From NCBI GenBank assembly GCA_030248225.1, contig JASANE010010146.1:1-64000 (forward strand): DNA of 64,000 bases, given 5' to 3'. The notes under the pieces were generated by a model. That model was not told where the DNA came from, made no database searches, and worked only from the letters and a program-made list of their open reading frames with translations. The translations under genes were made by a program, and so were the position numbers. Each line of letters begins with the position of its first letter. Positions within the stretch are counted from its first letter, which is position 1. Positions 37,066-48,870 of this stretch are shown piece by piece. The stretch comes from Trileptium ribeirensis (Eukaryota; Nematoda; Enoplea; Enoplida; Thoracostomopsidae).

Positions 37066-40000
37066 GTAAGTTTGTATATTTATTCTATTGTTACACCTTG
37101 CTGTTGCAGACAATTATATATTACCATCTGGAGAGTGACATTTTCCCGCACGTTCTAAGCTATTATGTTGCCTTATCATCTCTTGAAAGAACTGTATATT
37201 TTAATCATCAGTGCTAGGCATTAGAAATCACACCAACCATATTATGAACCTTGCGCTAACATTTGCCTTCAACCAAATGGATCAGTCACAATCTTTCTCT
37301 ATTCAAATCATTTCTGGATAACATCAGTGTTACTTGCGTTGTCTGTTGCAAGCAATTTAGTTGTACAATAGGCAGCTGTGCGCAGTGCGTTGAAATATTT
37401 GGAAGGAAGGTTGTGATGAGTTATAACGAGTAGGAGTTTAGAGAATTACTTTACGTACAAATCTTTGAAAGCACTGCTGTTTATTGTAGAATTAACTTGT
37501 AACACAGGTTATACAGTTTAAGCTGTGCGTACAAACCTATTGGTGCACGACACATCATGTTACAGGTCAGTTGCAGCATATGTATAGGCATCCCAGTTTA
37601 AAATGATTTGTATGTAGGTAGTAACTCAATCAAATGCATGGTTAAATATGGCGCAACTTTTACTTCGCTCCGATTGCTTTTGTTATAGCTGTCATGATGA
37701 GACATTGTTTTCAACTTTTGAGACTGCATGGTGAATAGATGATAAGGTATATATACTAAAATGTTTTACAAATTTACCTAATATGTAAAGTGCAAACAAA
37801 AGTTGGTATATAAATTATAAATGCATAAATTTATATATTTCGGTACTCTTACCTTCAATTGCGATTTACTAGCATCAAATATTGCTAGTAGTTCAGTAAA
37901 CAGTATTTGTTGATTAAATAATAACATACATTACAGTAAATATCGTTATCGTAAATAATTAGGCCGACGACACATTCATAATGAACTTAGCCCAAAAGCG
38001 TTCAATATTGTCAAGTGTATTCAGCGCGGCTACTTAAAGGTTTTATAAAGTCTGATGTGCTATTCCCCGTACTAGTTTCCGTTTTAGAATGTACATAAAC
38101 TATATATAGGTCTTGTTTTGCAACACACTGTATGCAATATGTCATATTGTTAATTATGATGTGATTAGCATTTCGGTTGAATATATACCATACACAAATT
38201 TATGTTCACCGATCTAAGGTAAGTTGGTACATACAGCTGCACAGCGTTTCTTCGAAACTTACTTTTGAAGTTTGCCGTTGAAATTTTGTGCAAAGTTGCA
38301 TCGGTTCTGCAGTATTTTAACAGTAAGACTATAATACTTTTATATCTTTTCTCTATTCATAATGGATTTTGTGGCATGGCTTACAGCGAACAACATTCGA
38401 TCCTGCACCATACTCACGTATAGCTATCGTTTGTAGCACATATCTGGACGGGCTAAATGATGTCTGATCAACTTGAACGACTCCTTCCAGACGTATTAAT
38501 ACAAAATTATATATGTATTGTCCAATTTCCACTAATTCTGATAATACCGATCTGAGCACAAAATTAATTGTAACCATCTTGCATGGTAGCGCTGAGTTAT
38601 GAGACAAACAGACAAACCATTTTTTGCACAGTTGACCACTATTTTGAGGAAACTCTGCTGGAGACGTATACGTACCTATATATGCTGTGGAAATAAAGAA
38701 TCTGATTTAAGATAATTCATTATTATATATATAGATTAAATTGTCTTAAATTAGGCTTCTTTATTTCTGTACAAAGTATTGTTACGCACGCAGTTTAAGG
38801 CTGATTCTCATATCAAGAAAACACCCAATGCACGATCGCATCTATTCCTATATGTGAAACACACTAATATGTATCTATATTTGTAAAACAAACATTGAAG
38901 TTTATTTTTCCCATCAGAATTTAATTTTATTTCTCCGACATTCTTTCTTCCCCTGTGGCATACATTTTAGATTTATCTGTAATAACCCTGCTTAAATGCT
39001 GAAAAGCTACGACGGTTATATGCTAGAGCACTAATAATTATAGGTCAACAGCAGTTAAGCGGCAGCAATTTTTCTGTTGTCGTTAAGATTTTGTCTCAGT
39101 GTTTTGAGGCAATAGCAGTTTTGTTTTGTTTTAGGCGGTGACGTCGAAATATATATCATTTTCATCAATATATAACTTTTATCATAGAGGCTTGCAATTT
39201 TTGCTATACAAAGACTGCAAACTATATAAAAATAGCAAAAGTGTGCAGGAAAATGTTATTTTTATATACTGATTGACTGTTAAGCACAACTACACTGTTA
39301 TTGATAATAACTTATTCAGCTCACAAAAACTACTAAATATTATTAGTTTTTGGTCACATTTCAGGTATGGTTACTACTACGATATAAGTGCCAAGACCTG
39401 TTGGATTAGGGGAGGGGAGGAGCGCTAGGAGGTAGATTTTTGGGGTATGTGACAAGTCTCCCATGCATAGTGTACCGTGTCAAATTTTTCCATACAATTA
39501 TTCGATTAGTGTTTCGTCTTTCTAAGCCTGAGCCTTAGTCTAAGCCTGATCTCATAGTTAAACTTTAAATTTTTGCCCTATATATGGTACTCAGATAAAG
39601 TTTTCACTACCTATAACGGGAACTTGCCATCGTCCGATTTTTACAAATGTCTACAATTTTCCTTGACAAAATTTTGCTATAATAGGTAAGATTTTGTTAA
39701 TATCGCAAAAATTTAACTAAAATTCTTAAAATTTTGTTAAAATAACTAAAATGACCTATTCGCCTTCGGCGCGGGAACGGGGTGCATGGTCGCAGTATTG
39801 GGTGGGTAAATATATCCAAAATCTTTCAACCTTCTCACTATGTGCGCGATACCTTAGCGTTGGCGTAATTTTCATTCACTTTCTACAGATTCGGAACAGT
39901 GACATTATAATTAGTAATGGTTTGCTGTAACTATTGACCCACTTAAGCGCTGTGGGGTAATTTTGATGTGATTGTGTAAATATAAATGCAAGTTTAGCAA

Positions 40001-42019
40001 TTACGCTTTTGCTTCATTGAATCCTATCAACGGGTCTTCTAGCGCTTCAGATGGTTTCACATTTAGGGTATAGCATAGAATACCCGATTTGAGTATATCT
40101 CAATTTTGGGAATAGTTACAGAGCTACAACGTTAGAGCTATATATGAGGCGTGTTCGTATGCAGAAGTTAAAGTTAGTTTTTTGTTTTATCAACCCACGA
40201 GAATTGTGCGCACTGTGGAACTGTCAATGAAACGCTTGCCTTAGAACGAGACAGTTATATATGTTTATAGTCAAAGCTAAAATACAGCAATGATAAGGCA
40301 CGTTGTCTAAAAGTACTAACTCCAGAAAGCGTTATTGTGCGAAGTTAAGCTTCGTTTTATGTTCGCACAAAGCGAAAGTCACAGCAGTCATTTCCCAAGA
40401 ATAGAAAACGAAACAGACAGGTATCACAATTTCCTTTGGTGCACAGCTTAACTCAGGATTAATTAGTTGTTCAAAATACGTAATTGTCATACTGTACTAA
40501 ACATTTTACACTGCTTTAACTGACAATTAAGAACATAGAGTTATAGCTTAGCCGAATTTGTCACGAAATTTCTCGACATTTGCGACTGGCGTAAAGGTTA
40601 TATCTAAACTTGCATATGTCTCTACGCTATACGCAAAATAAACTAGCTTATTTATCAAGTTAGTTGGATGCAATATTGTTATGGACTTTTATGGCCTTAC
40701 CTTGTGCAAACAGTAAGAGTGACTCAGCTGACTCCATTTTTTAAATACGAATTGAATTTCCTAATGAAATGAAAAACTATTAGGAATTCAAACGTAAATC
40801 AGAGAAACTTGTCTTTAAGCCGAAATTAACAGATGACTATAGGCTGCACCGGTTTATTGCCACAGAATGGCTCAGGCATTTTTACTCCTAGCTGTAACTT
40901 GCAGTGCATGAATTTTTGCATTAAAACTATAAACCCCGATTGAAATAATTTCCTTTGCTGTATATCATCTGAAACCAGGTAAACCTTATATTAATGAAAA
41001 TAAAACATCAATCCATAGAAGAGACTGCTTTCATAATATAATACGAATATATTTTATACCATTGATATGGCCGTTGTACGCCATGTTGCTTCCACACAGA
41101 GTAACGATCTGCTTTGACTAACAACAGTTCGATATAAAAACCTTCGTTCCTACTAGCGGCCAAACTGGGAGCTGCATATTTCTTACCTCAATGACCAGAA
41201 TTGGATTATAGGATACCGTATTGCAGTAACACTATTGACTGTCCAGTGTCACATTATGCCAAAATGGACTCACGCAGTTGTGATTGAAGTACTTGTTGGC
41301 CACAGCAATGCTTCAGGATTTGGACGAAACATCTAATATTCAGGGGCAGTTATTGCGGATTGTGACTATGGCTTGTATAAGCAATTTTTTTAATTTGACC
41401 CAAAGTTATCAATGATTAAATTTAGGAACCTTTTAATTACATCGGTCTTTTAAACTCCACGTTTCCGCTAAAGCAAATGAGATTTCAGCTTTTTGCAACA
41501 ATAAGGGCGGATCGAAGTAAAATTAATGGTTATCTCGCATCACGCAGCCGGGTAACCGACGCTGCATGGAGAAGGATGTAGTTACAATCAGTCAAAAAAT
41601 AGTATATATATTAAATTGCGTAGTGGTGATACTAGCGCTTGTCACAATATTCCGTTATCTTTACGACATGAATTTCAGAGTTTTTATCATCTTACGTGCT
41701 TTTTTATTTTTTGCAAAACCGAAGTTGTTTCTTGTACAATACCAATTCCCAAAGGTGATGTTTGTTGTAAAATTAATGAAATTGCCACGGCATTAGTTAG
41801 TTTCGCAACGTGGTATTAATTTCTCAATCCCGGTGTCATTATCGTTGGTAACTTAAATTATCAACAACCGCATTGGCTTTCGCTTATATATAGTTGTATT
41901 GTGTCAAAAGAAGTGATTTCAGACAGATATTTTATATATTTTTCGCCATTCAGTGCTCTTGAAGGCATATCGCTTTAGTGATTTCAATCTTTTTACTAGC
42001 AATATACTACTTGAATTAC
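37066..42019. other. Intronic non-coding stretch after V3
   Basis: No exon recognised. Contains the inverted-repeat hairpin at 38691-38767 and an AAATTTTG-rich patch at about 39640-39780. The overlapping frames at 41566-41819 have no supporting context. Confidence 0.45.
38691..38767. repeat. Imperfect inverted repeat, about 27-bp arms
   Basis: The left arm AAATAAAGAA...ATTTAAGATAATT and the right arm AATTGTCTTAAAT...TTCTTTATTT are complementary with few mismatches around a loop of about 20 nt. A small fold-back or MITE-like unit. Confidence 0.65.
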
Positions 42020-42410
42020 AGGTGTCGATAGAGAGGAGTTGGTGGCTTACCCCCTAAAGCTTGTACTCCCTCAAGCTAAATTCACCTCCTGACGGCTCCG
42101 CACCCCACTCCCCTGGGCCCAGGGCGCGCGGAAAATATTAACAATATGCATAAATGGGATGAAAATTTGCAAAAAATAGTGGGAATTAGGAAAAATTTAT
42201 CGCAAATTAGCAAACATTGGGGAAAATTTTAGTAAAAGTAGGAAAAATTTTGAGCTTGTAAATATTTCAAAAATTTGCTCTTTCCCCATCTCTCCCCTCC
42301 CCCTCCTCGACGACCATCCCTCCGCCGAGCGCATATACCCACCCCGACGAAATCATATACCCTATAAGCAGACGAACATTTGACACTGACTTGAACCCGA
42401 ATGTATCTGA
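42020..42410. repeat. Dispersed C-rich repeat, copy 6
   Basis: C-rich left flank (CACTCCCCTGGGCCCAGGGC, GCGCGGAAAAT), a core of GGGGAAAATTTTAGTAAAAG-like words, and a right flank CCCTCCTCGACGACCATCCC ending in GACACTGAC. One of the fullest copies in the window. Confidence 0.55.
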
Positions 42411-43466
42411 TAATGCCACATTCACTATTTATTCAATTTTTGAATTGTAAAACCAAGTTTCATGAATTTGCAGCAGATTTTTGGAATTCTAAATTTTCCT
42501 TAAACAAAACCAACATTGAAACAAATAGTGTCGAAAAGTATATAGAAATACTGAAACATATTTGAATTCCTTTCTTCTTTCTATAACGGAATTGATCTTT
42601 TACATCCATCATGAAACCCAGTTTCAAACAAATCAAATTAGTCCCGAGAGGCTTCTGATCAATGATTCAATCATTATTATTTTTATTTCTACTCAAACGC
42701 ATTTCGCCGATGAATCACCGCCGTAGCTTTACATATATCCTAGTTTTGTGGTTCATGAGGCATTTTGGAAGCCTTACTTTAAGTGGCAATTAAACAGCAT
42801 TTATATGTGCCATATTTTCAACGAATGCGTTTAATTTATTCCGCCGTTTTTAGGCGGCTAGCCAAACTGCTGAATAATCGTAGTCTTCTTGAGTTTAACT
42901 AATATTTAAGCTATATTACGACGTTCTGTGCATTAAACTCGCTCGGCTGGGGAAACTGAACGAGTGTGCCCAGCATGTTCTTAGTAGGTATCTATTTCGA
43001 GGTTCCACAGTGAGCTTCCTAAGCCAACTTCAGGCATCAACAATACATTAAGAGCAACGTAACTGTCATATTCTGAACACCTGGCAAGTGTTATTAACTA
43101 AAATATTAGGAAAGCCCAAAAGGCTAAAAAATGTTTCAAATTCCTGACAATTTGTGAAGGAAATCATGGGAGCAGCGCAAACTCAGATGTAAGAGCATTA
43201 TTAATATTTCATTACGTGTAGGGAAAAAATTGCGGAAATCCAACGACGAGTTACGCATGAAACAGACCGATAAAAACAACTATTTGAACAGCTAAATACT
43301 GTCTTCATTCCTCTGCAGTAATTTTAGTTGTCAAATTTTATGTTATTACTCCGTATTTCTATTTTTCGAATTTTGAACTTTAACCTTTGTTTACGTATAT
43401 TCGTCTTTTATTTATTTATACTCGCTGAATTTGATAATTTGGTTGTTTAAGTCAGTCTATATCATC
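42411..43466. other. Intronic non-coding stretch
   Basis: AT-rich. No feature recognised. Confidence 0.4.
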
Positions 43467-43780
43467 ATCTTGGTGACGAGCCGATGTTGGCTATTTATTT
43501 ATGGAACTTTTTTCTGTTTTTTTGCCTAAATAGTTATTAGTCAGGATATCTTGGTGACGAGCCGATGTTGGCTATTTATTTATGGAACTTTTTTCTGTTT
43601 TTTTTGCCTAAATAGTTATTAGTCAGTATATCTTGGTGACGAGCCGATGTTGGCTATTTATTTATGGAACTTTTTTTGTTTTTTTTTGCCTAAATAGTTA
43701 TTAGTCAGTATATCTTGGTGACGAGCCGATGTTGGCTATTTATTTATGGAACATTTTTCTGTTTTTTTGCCTAAATAGTT
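43467..43780. repeat. Tandem array, about 82-bp unit, 4 copies
   Basis: The unit carries ATCTTGGTGACGAGCCGATG, TTGGCTATTTATTTATGGAA, a T-rich run and CCTAAATAGTTATTAGTCAG. The starts are at 43467, 43548, 43630 and 43712. Copies differ mainly in the length of the T run, so the array is young. Confidence 0.95.
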
Positions 43781-44119
43781 TTCAACTTACTTTCACTACT
43801 TGCCATTTATGAATTGTACAATACTGTAAACTCAGATAAAATTCTATCAGTTTTGGTATAATTTTGTAGCGTATATATTCATGTTTTCGGACAACATGCT
43901 GGCTCACCTGGTTCGTAGCCTCGTAGTAATTCGGTCTGTGTCCCTCAAATCATGCATTTTTGTAGTTATTTCGGTAACGAAAAATATAACTATGGCAGAA
44001 GTAACAGTTTCTGTATTGATTATTGCTTCATTACTCACATTGCTCATATATACACATTACTCCCTATAACAGCGTCGATAACCAATGTAATGTATACGCG
44101 GAAATGGAATATAATATTC

Positions 44120-44222
44120 TAAAAGCTTGTTCACACGCTCAGGCTTTTTGCTCAAATTTTGATAAAATTTTGATCTAAATTTAAAAGCAATTTTGGTAAG
44201 TTTGAACTTGTGAACACTATTC
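44120..44222. mobile_element. Short MITE-like fragment, family 'TTCACACG'
   Basis: Begins CTTGTTCACACGCTCAGGCT, with TTTTTGCTCAAATTTTGATA inside and AGTTTGAACTTGTGAACA at the far end. It resembles the elements at 12424 and 52690 but is much shorter. Confidence 0.5.
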
Positions 44223-44683
44223 AAACATTTCATTGATATCCTTTAGCCAATCATCGACGATGCGCTTTTGCTTAGCATTCGGTATATATATGATGTACCG
44301 CCATATGAAGGATAGTTCAGAACACGTTGTAGCCTTTGCAACAAATAGCCAACAGGAGACTTTCGGGAGGAACTTTCGGGAAATCTTTAACAAATTAAAA
44401 GCCTTATATATTGTCATTAATAATTCGCAATGAGATTCGAGCCATTGGTATATACATGTTATGCAATGTTGCAACCCATAAACTGATTCATCTGCTTTCA
44501 CACAGCTTGTTAATGCTGTTCGAATGACATATAAAATTATACATTTATCGCGAAAACTTTGGATATTTGATAACCGAAACATCATAAAATATTTGCTATA
44601 ATATTGTCCCAATGAATATTTTCTCTCGCAGGTCGTTGAGCTGGGTCGAATTGCATTGAAATTGTCGCCTCTATGTCTAAAAT
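44217..44683 (-). CDS. Possible terminal exon of an unrecognised antisense gene
   Basis: An open frame of about 155 codons on the minus strand, from an acceptor-like TTAATTTTAG (AG just above 44678) to the stop at 44217. The product has mixed hydrophobic and charged character and several Cys, with no transmembrane or signal-peptide pattern. It ends K-Q-K-R-I-V-D-D-W-L-K-D-I-N-E-M-F-E. It is the longest minus-strand frame in the window. Two shorter frames at 44683-44895 and 44876-45136 lie upstream and could hold further exons or remnants. I do not recognise the family. It sits inside the large FN3-gene introns, on the opposite strand. It could be a host gene exon, a transposon relic or chance. 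Confidence 0.35.
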
Positions 44684-45618
44684 TAACCAATTTCAGTCTC
44701 GGGGAGATTAACCGAAAAAACCCCAGAAGCCAAGCAGCAGCTTAGAAAGAAATAATGTATTTTGTTGCATATGATAGTTACTACAGGGTGAATTCTACTG
44801 AATTCACTTGTATTTATTGAAATCTTATACCGAATGACCATATTTGGTTTCATTCTTTTGCTAAAGATATATTTGTCACTCGGATACCGCGGCATTTTTA
44901 GTATTTCTCAATGGGCAGTTTAGGTTTTTGGTTATCGCAAAACTGACAATGGTTCTCAGTGCACAAAATTGGTAACAAAGTAAAATTTGTGTATTACAGG
45001 GCTTCAATTCCACGAGAGAACAGGGTCGAACGCTAATGTCTGATAATAAACTTGAATCTTTCGAGTAGTGCTTTTCGGGATTTTGGGCGACGCCAAGGCA
45101 ATAATGTGATGTTGATCCCCTAACATTCTTGCACAATTCATAGGCTTTTCCAAGCTTACTTTCGTTTATTCAAAGTTTGTTTGTATGTAATGTGCTTAAA
45201 TTAGTGCATATATAACTGAATTTCTTTTCAAAATATATAGTTTAAACCATATAAGACAACACAAGCTGTTGGGAATTAGCTATTATTAGTATATACCTTT
45301 TCATCTTTTCCGATTTTTCATTATTTGACTGAACTTCAATTTTTATGGTAATTCTCGCCTAATTTCAGAATAAATTTAGACTTATTTTCGCAAATACATT
45401 TTTTATTTATCCGACTAAAGCTGTTTTTAACTAAAACTGTTTCATCTAACTAAAGCTGTTGTTAGGAATATTTATAATCTAAGGCTTCTAGATTTCTCAA
45501 TACAGGTGTACTAGAGTAGTCTACGTGCGCCCTCATATACCGCTCAAAAGTTGTCTGGCTGGAAAAGTGATCGTTAATCGAATACCAGCATTATAATTTC
45601 AACTCATGCCCTATAATC

Positions 45619-46175
45619 AACAACAACAACAATGAATTTATAACGCGCTTTTTTCGCAGGAGCGTTGCAGAAGCGCAAAAAGAGAATGTAATGATACGTG
45701 TACAATATGAAAAATTGTCATGTCATTGGGAATAAATGAGTCTTTAGTTTAGATTTGAATTGAGTAATTTCAAGATCACGATTTCTCAATGTGGCTGGCA
45801 GTTTATTCCATTCTGAGGGTCCCAAAAATTGAAAACTGCCATTTCTTGTCATATCAATACGCAATACCCGTTCGTTGGCAAGTCGCGATCCTGTTGAGTT
45901 TGTGAGCATGTCAGCAATATATGTCGGACTGTTGACACTAAGTGCGTTGTATACCAGTAAGAGAATCTTGTATTGAATGCGTCGGTCAAGAGGCAACCAA
46001 TGAAGATTTCTCAAAACGGGTGTTATATGGTCTTGTCGACGGGCCATCGATACTATTCTTGCCGCTGAATGTAGAAGCCGACGGAGAGGCAAGAGGCTAG
46101 CACTGGGCAGTCCACAGTATAGCGTATAGCGTATACAGTAATCATTGATAAATTGCTTTGCAAATACTTTATTGT
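45619..46175 (-). mobile_element. 5'-truncated LINE of the L2/CR1 clade, reverse-transcriptase C-terminus
   Basis: On the minus strand an open frame gives the typical end of an L2/CR1 reverse transcriptase: I-N-D-Y-C, then Y-C-G-L-P, then A-A-R-I-V, H-I-T-P-V-L-R-N-L-H-W-L-P, Y-K-I-L-L-L-V-Y-N-A-L, and finally W-N-K-L-P-x-x-L-R and F-K-S-K-L-K-T-H-L-F with a stop at 45718. The frame is open for 124 codons below 46092 and the family resemblance continues to about 46175. Below the stop is a 3' UTR (CGCTTCTGCAACGCTCC, GCGTTATAAATTCATTG) ending in a (TTG)n tail at 45619-45633, the usual hallmark of this clade. The catalytic FADD region, ORF1 and the endonuclease are absent, so this is a dead-on-arrival copy. 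Confidence 0.85.
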
Positions 46176-47241
46176 CAGAAATTTATTTGTTTTGTTTGTC
46201 GCATAGTTCAAAGTAAATGAGAAGAATTTAACTATAACTAAAAGTTTTCTAAAATTTCATTTGGTTACTTCAAACTGTAATATTAACTATATAGTTTAAT
46301 GTTGAGTCAACACATTTTCAGTGTACCGACGTGGGAGGGTGATTGATCCAAGTTTAAACGACACGTATGACACTAGCCCCCGAATTTTGAGCCTGAGACT
46401 TTAAACTATGAGTGCGGTGATCGCGGGATTTCGTGCTTTAAATATATACCTTTTATATATCAGAAATAAGCCCCGATTTGTCAGTTCGGGTCCCGTCTGT
46501 CACCGGGTCACGATTTGTAACCCCGTCTGATTTAGAAGCCAAAAACACTCTGCTCTGTACTGTACTCAACATAACAGAAGAGCGCTTTTTGTCTTCTACC
46601 ATGTTGGTTCTGCTCTTCTGGAAACTCAAACGCACGTAAATCGAGCTCTACAACGGCGCTTGATAAAAGTTCGCAATAAGAATCCGACCAGAACCTTGGT
46701 AGGTTAGTAATAAGATGATGGGCTGGCTCGTGAGGCACTTTCATGTCGTGCAGCTTGAAGACAAGTTTTATAGCCCTAGACAGCAGATATATTCCTTTTC
46801 AAATCAGTTTCACTTCAAAGTTTCAAATCGCCCACAAGCGGCTTCACATGATGGGAAAACTACTTCCAAGGTATAGCCAAACGACTTACTTTTAACTTGA
46901 ACACTTACCAAATTCGGTTCAGCACTGTAGTCTCTGGTCAAGGCCTTGAATAAAAACGCAATTGTAATCCGTCTGTAATAGCGGTTTGCTAAGCAGATAT
47001 TAGCAGTTTTCCAAGATAGTTTTTTTACGAATTCCGAGAATTACTAAACATTGGCTGCTTTGGAAATTAACTTCTAACTAGGCTACGACCGTGACCGGGT
47101 CGTCGGATCTTCAGGTCACTGCCATGATCGCGTTACCGGTTTTCTTGCCACTACCAAGGCCGGTCACCGATCTACAGTATGGTGACCCGGCTCCATCTCT
47201 GATTTTTGATATATATTATTTTTAATTGCTGTTTTCTCTAC
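46176..47241. other. Intronic non-coding stretch before V4
   Basis: Contains GTCACCGGGTCACG at about 46498 and GTGACCGGGTCGTC at about 47090, perhaps parts of one diverged repeat. No exon recognised. Confidence 0.4.
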
Positions 47242-47243
47242 AG
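47242..47243 (+). other. Probable acceptor (cis or trans) upstream of V4
   Basis: The AG of TTGCTGTTTTCTCTACAG, which has a good pyrimidine tract, 20 nt before the V4 ATG. It is the best of the four sites in front of the variant exons and resembles the constant exon's acceptor TTGCTGTTTTAG. Confidence 0.55.
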
Positions 47244-47263
47244 CAATTTATTACGTACTACAA

Positions 47264-47582
47264 ATGATCAAAGTAATAGGTTATATATTCATACTGTTCG
47301 TATTCAATGCAGTATTCGTCCGAGTTCGTTGCTATAGTCAAAACCCGATCACCTATATTGATACGACACTAATTGACTTTGTTGATCCGCTTGTCCACGG
47401 TGTCGATGTTCATCTAAACGAACAGCTAATCGAGCAACTTTTCGCTGATCGCTCAGTGATTAGCGATTTTTATGCTACTGTCGTTAAGTTAGTAAGCGCG
47501 AGTACGAGACGCGATTTTGACGAAACTAGTTTACGTTGGAAATTAGATTATCACCAAGTTGAAAATCTTATTGTTCATATCA
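47264..47582 (+). CDS. Variant exon V4: signal peptide and N-terminal half of an FN3 domain
   Basis: Encodes 106 residues plus one base, ending at phase-1 GTAAGT (47583). The hydrophobic leader MIKVIGYIFILFVFNAVF runs up to a Cys before Y-S-Q-N-P. Family signature: Y-I-D-T, L-I-D-F-V-D-P, VHG-VDVHL, Y-A-T-V-V, and W-K-L-D-Y-H-Q-V-E-N ending H-I-S. It is the longest variant, with an extra run of about 10 residues (around S-T-R-R-D-F-D-E-T) before the last strand. It is closest to the constant exon (intron 3.7 kb) and would give a 302-residue protein. A conventional two-exon gene needs no more than V4 plus the constant exon, so this is the least disputable product of the locus. Confidence 0.85.
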
Positions 47583-47811
47583 GTAAGTTAGAGGATAGAC
47601 TATATATATGAATGTTTTAGTGGTGGCTACCACTATAGAGAAAACCATAGAATGTTATGACAGCACAGAGTAATTTCTTAACTGGGTGTTCCACGGTGTT
47701 CGTACATAATGCACTTTCCAGTTCGTATGGCAGTGGTGGTGTGTTATTTCACATGACTGTAAGTTGGAGCATAACTAAATGAATGCTTTTGTTGTGTATT
47801 CAGTGCCGTGC

Positions 47812-47871
47812 CTAGAGCCCCTCTCCAAAACCCCGTTTAGGGTGCAGCGAAGTCTGCAGAGGGCTCTAGGG
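47812..47871. repeat. Hairpin within the V4 intron
   Basis: CCTAGAGCCC...CTCT pairs with AGAGGGCTCTAGG around a loop of about 34 nt. The flanking CAGTGCCGTGCC resembles a hAT-type terminus, but I found no matching far end. Confidence 0.5.
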
Positions 47872-48529
47872 AAGTGCCGTAAGCAGCAAAAAATTAAAGT
47901 AATCTCAAAAATACGTCATTCTTGTGCCCAAGATATTGCAATTATTTGTGTAAAATTGTGCAGATATATACATATGGGAGAGATTAATATTCGCTCGATT
48001 ATAGAAATCTTGGTGGGGCCCGCGCTATCTGTTCGGAGGTGGGTGCGGCTGGGCCAGATAGACACTACTGTATCTATCTTGCTGCTACCAAGAATCGTTT
48101 CCCACTGTTCCAACATAACTTCTACCCCAAACAGGATATAATGTTTATAATTATAATTTGAAAACGGCGTTTTTCATGGTTTATATACGCAATATATATA
48201 CCTTAGAGTTCATAATGGGTGTTCCGATTCAAGGACTTCTATTAAGTATCCCCCGGAGTGCTTTTGAAACTTAGGAATTGTGTATTAACATGGCAAAGCT
48301 AAAGATTTTCAGACTTTTCCGCCGCTGCGTCGACTATCATCGACCCTTGGTAATACTAAAATAAACTATTTATGGTCGGCTGCATGATTCAAAATGTATT
48401 ATATATACATGCATTATTGTGCTTAGAAATTAGTTTCCTTTCCTAAGTTTTTATATATTAAAATTTGACCTGGATTTTTATTTGATTGTCAAGTTAGTTT
48501 ACAAAAGTAAACTCGAAATGCTTATATAT

Positions 48530-48870
48530 GTTTAATATTTAGCAATATTTTGCTAATTTTAAGCATAACTAAGCTAAATTTCTTGCTAAATTCTAAGTAT
48601 TATGCTAAATTAGTTCCTAAAATGTTTAACATAAGTGTAGCTTAATATTAAACAAAACTGTGCTTAAAACCTTAAAATTTAAACATAATATTACTAAATA
48701 TTAAGTAGAATTTTCAGCTTTGGTTTTGATATATACTTTAATTATTTAACATTATTATGCTTAATTGTTAGTTAAGTTTAATAAAGCTTAATATTAAGAA
48801 TCAGATTTTGCTAAAAGTTTGCAATAAGCATAACTATGTTTAAAATTAAGCATAATTATACATATGCTAT
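48530..48870. repeat. Low-complexity block built from TTAAGCATAA / TTATGCTTAA words
   Basis: AT-rich sequence in which TTTAAGCATAA, GCTAAATT, GTTTAATATT and their reverse complements recur irregularly. Because both strands of the same word are present, the transcript could pair with itself in many ways. Not a regular tandem array. Confidence 0.6.

Noticed and set aside
47779..48141. 120-codon plus-strand frame in the V4 intron
   Set aside because: Covers a hairpin and intronic sequence; no signal peptide, domain or splice match to the FN3 family.
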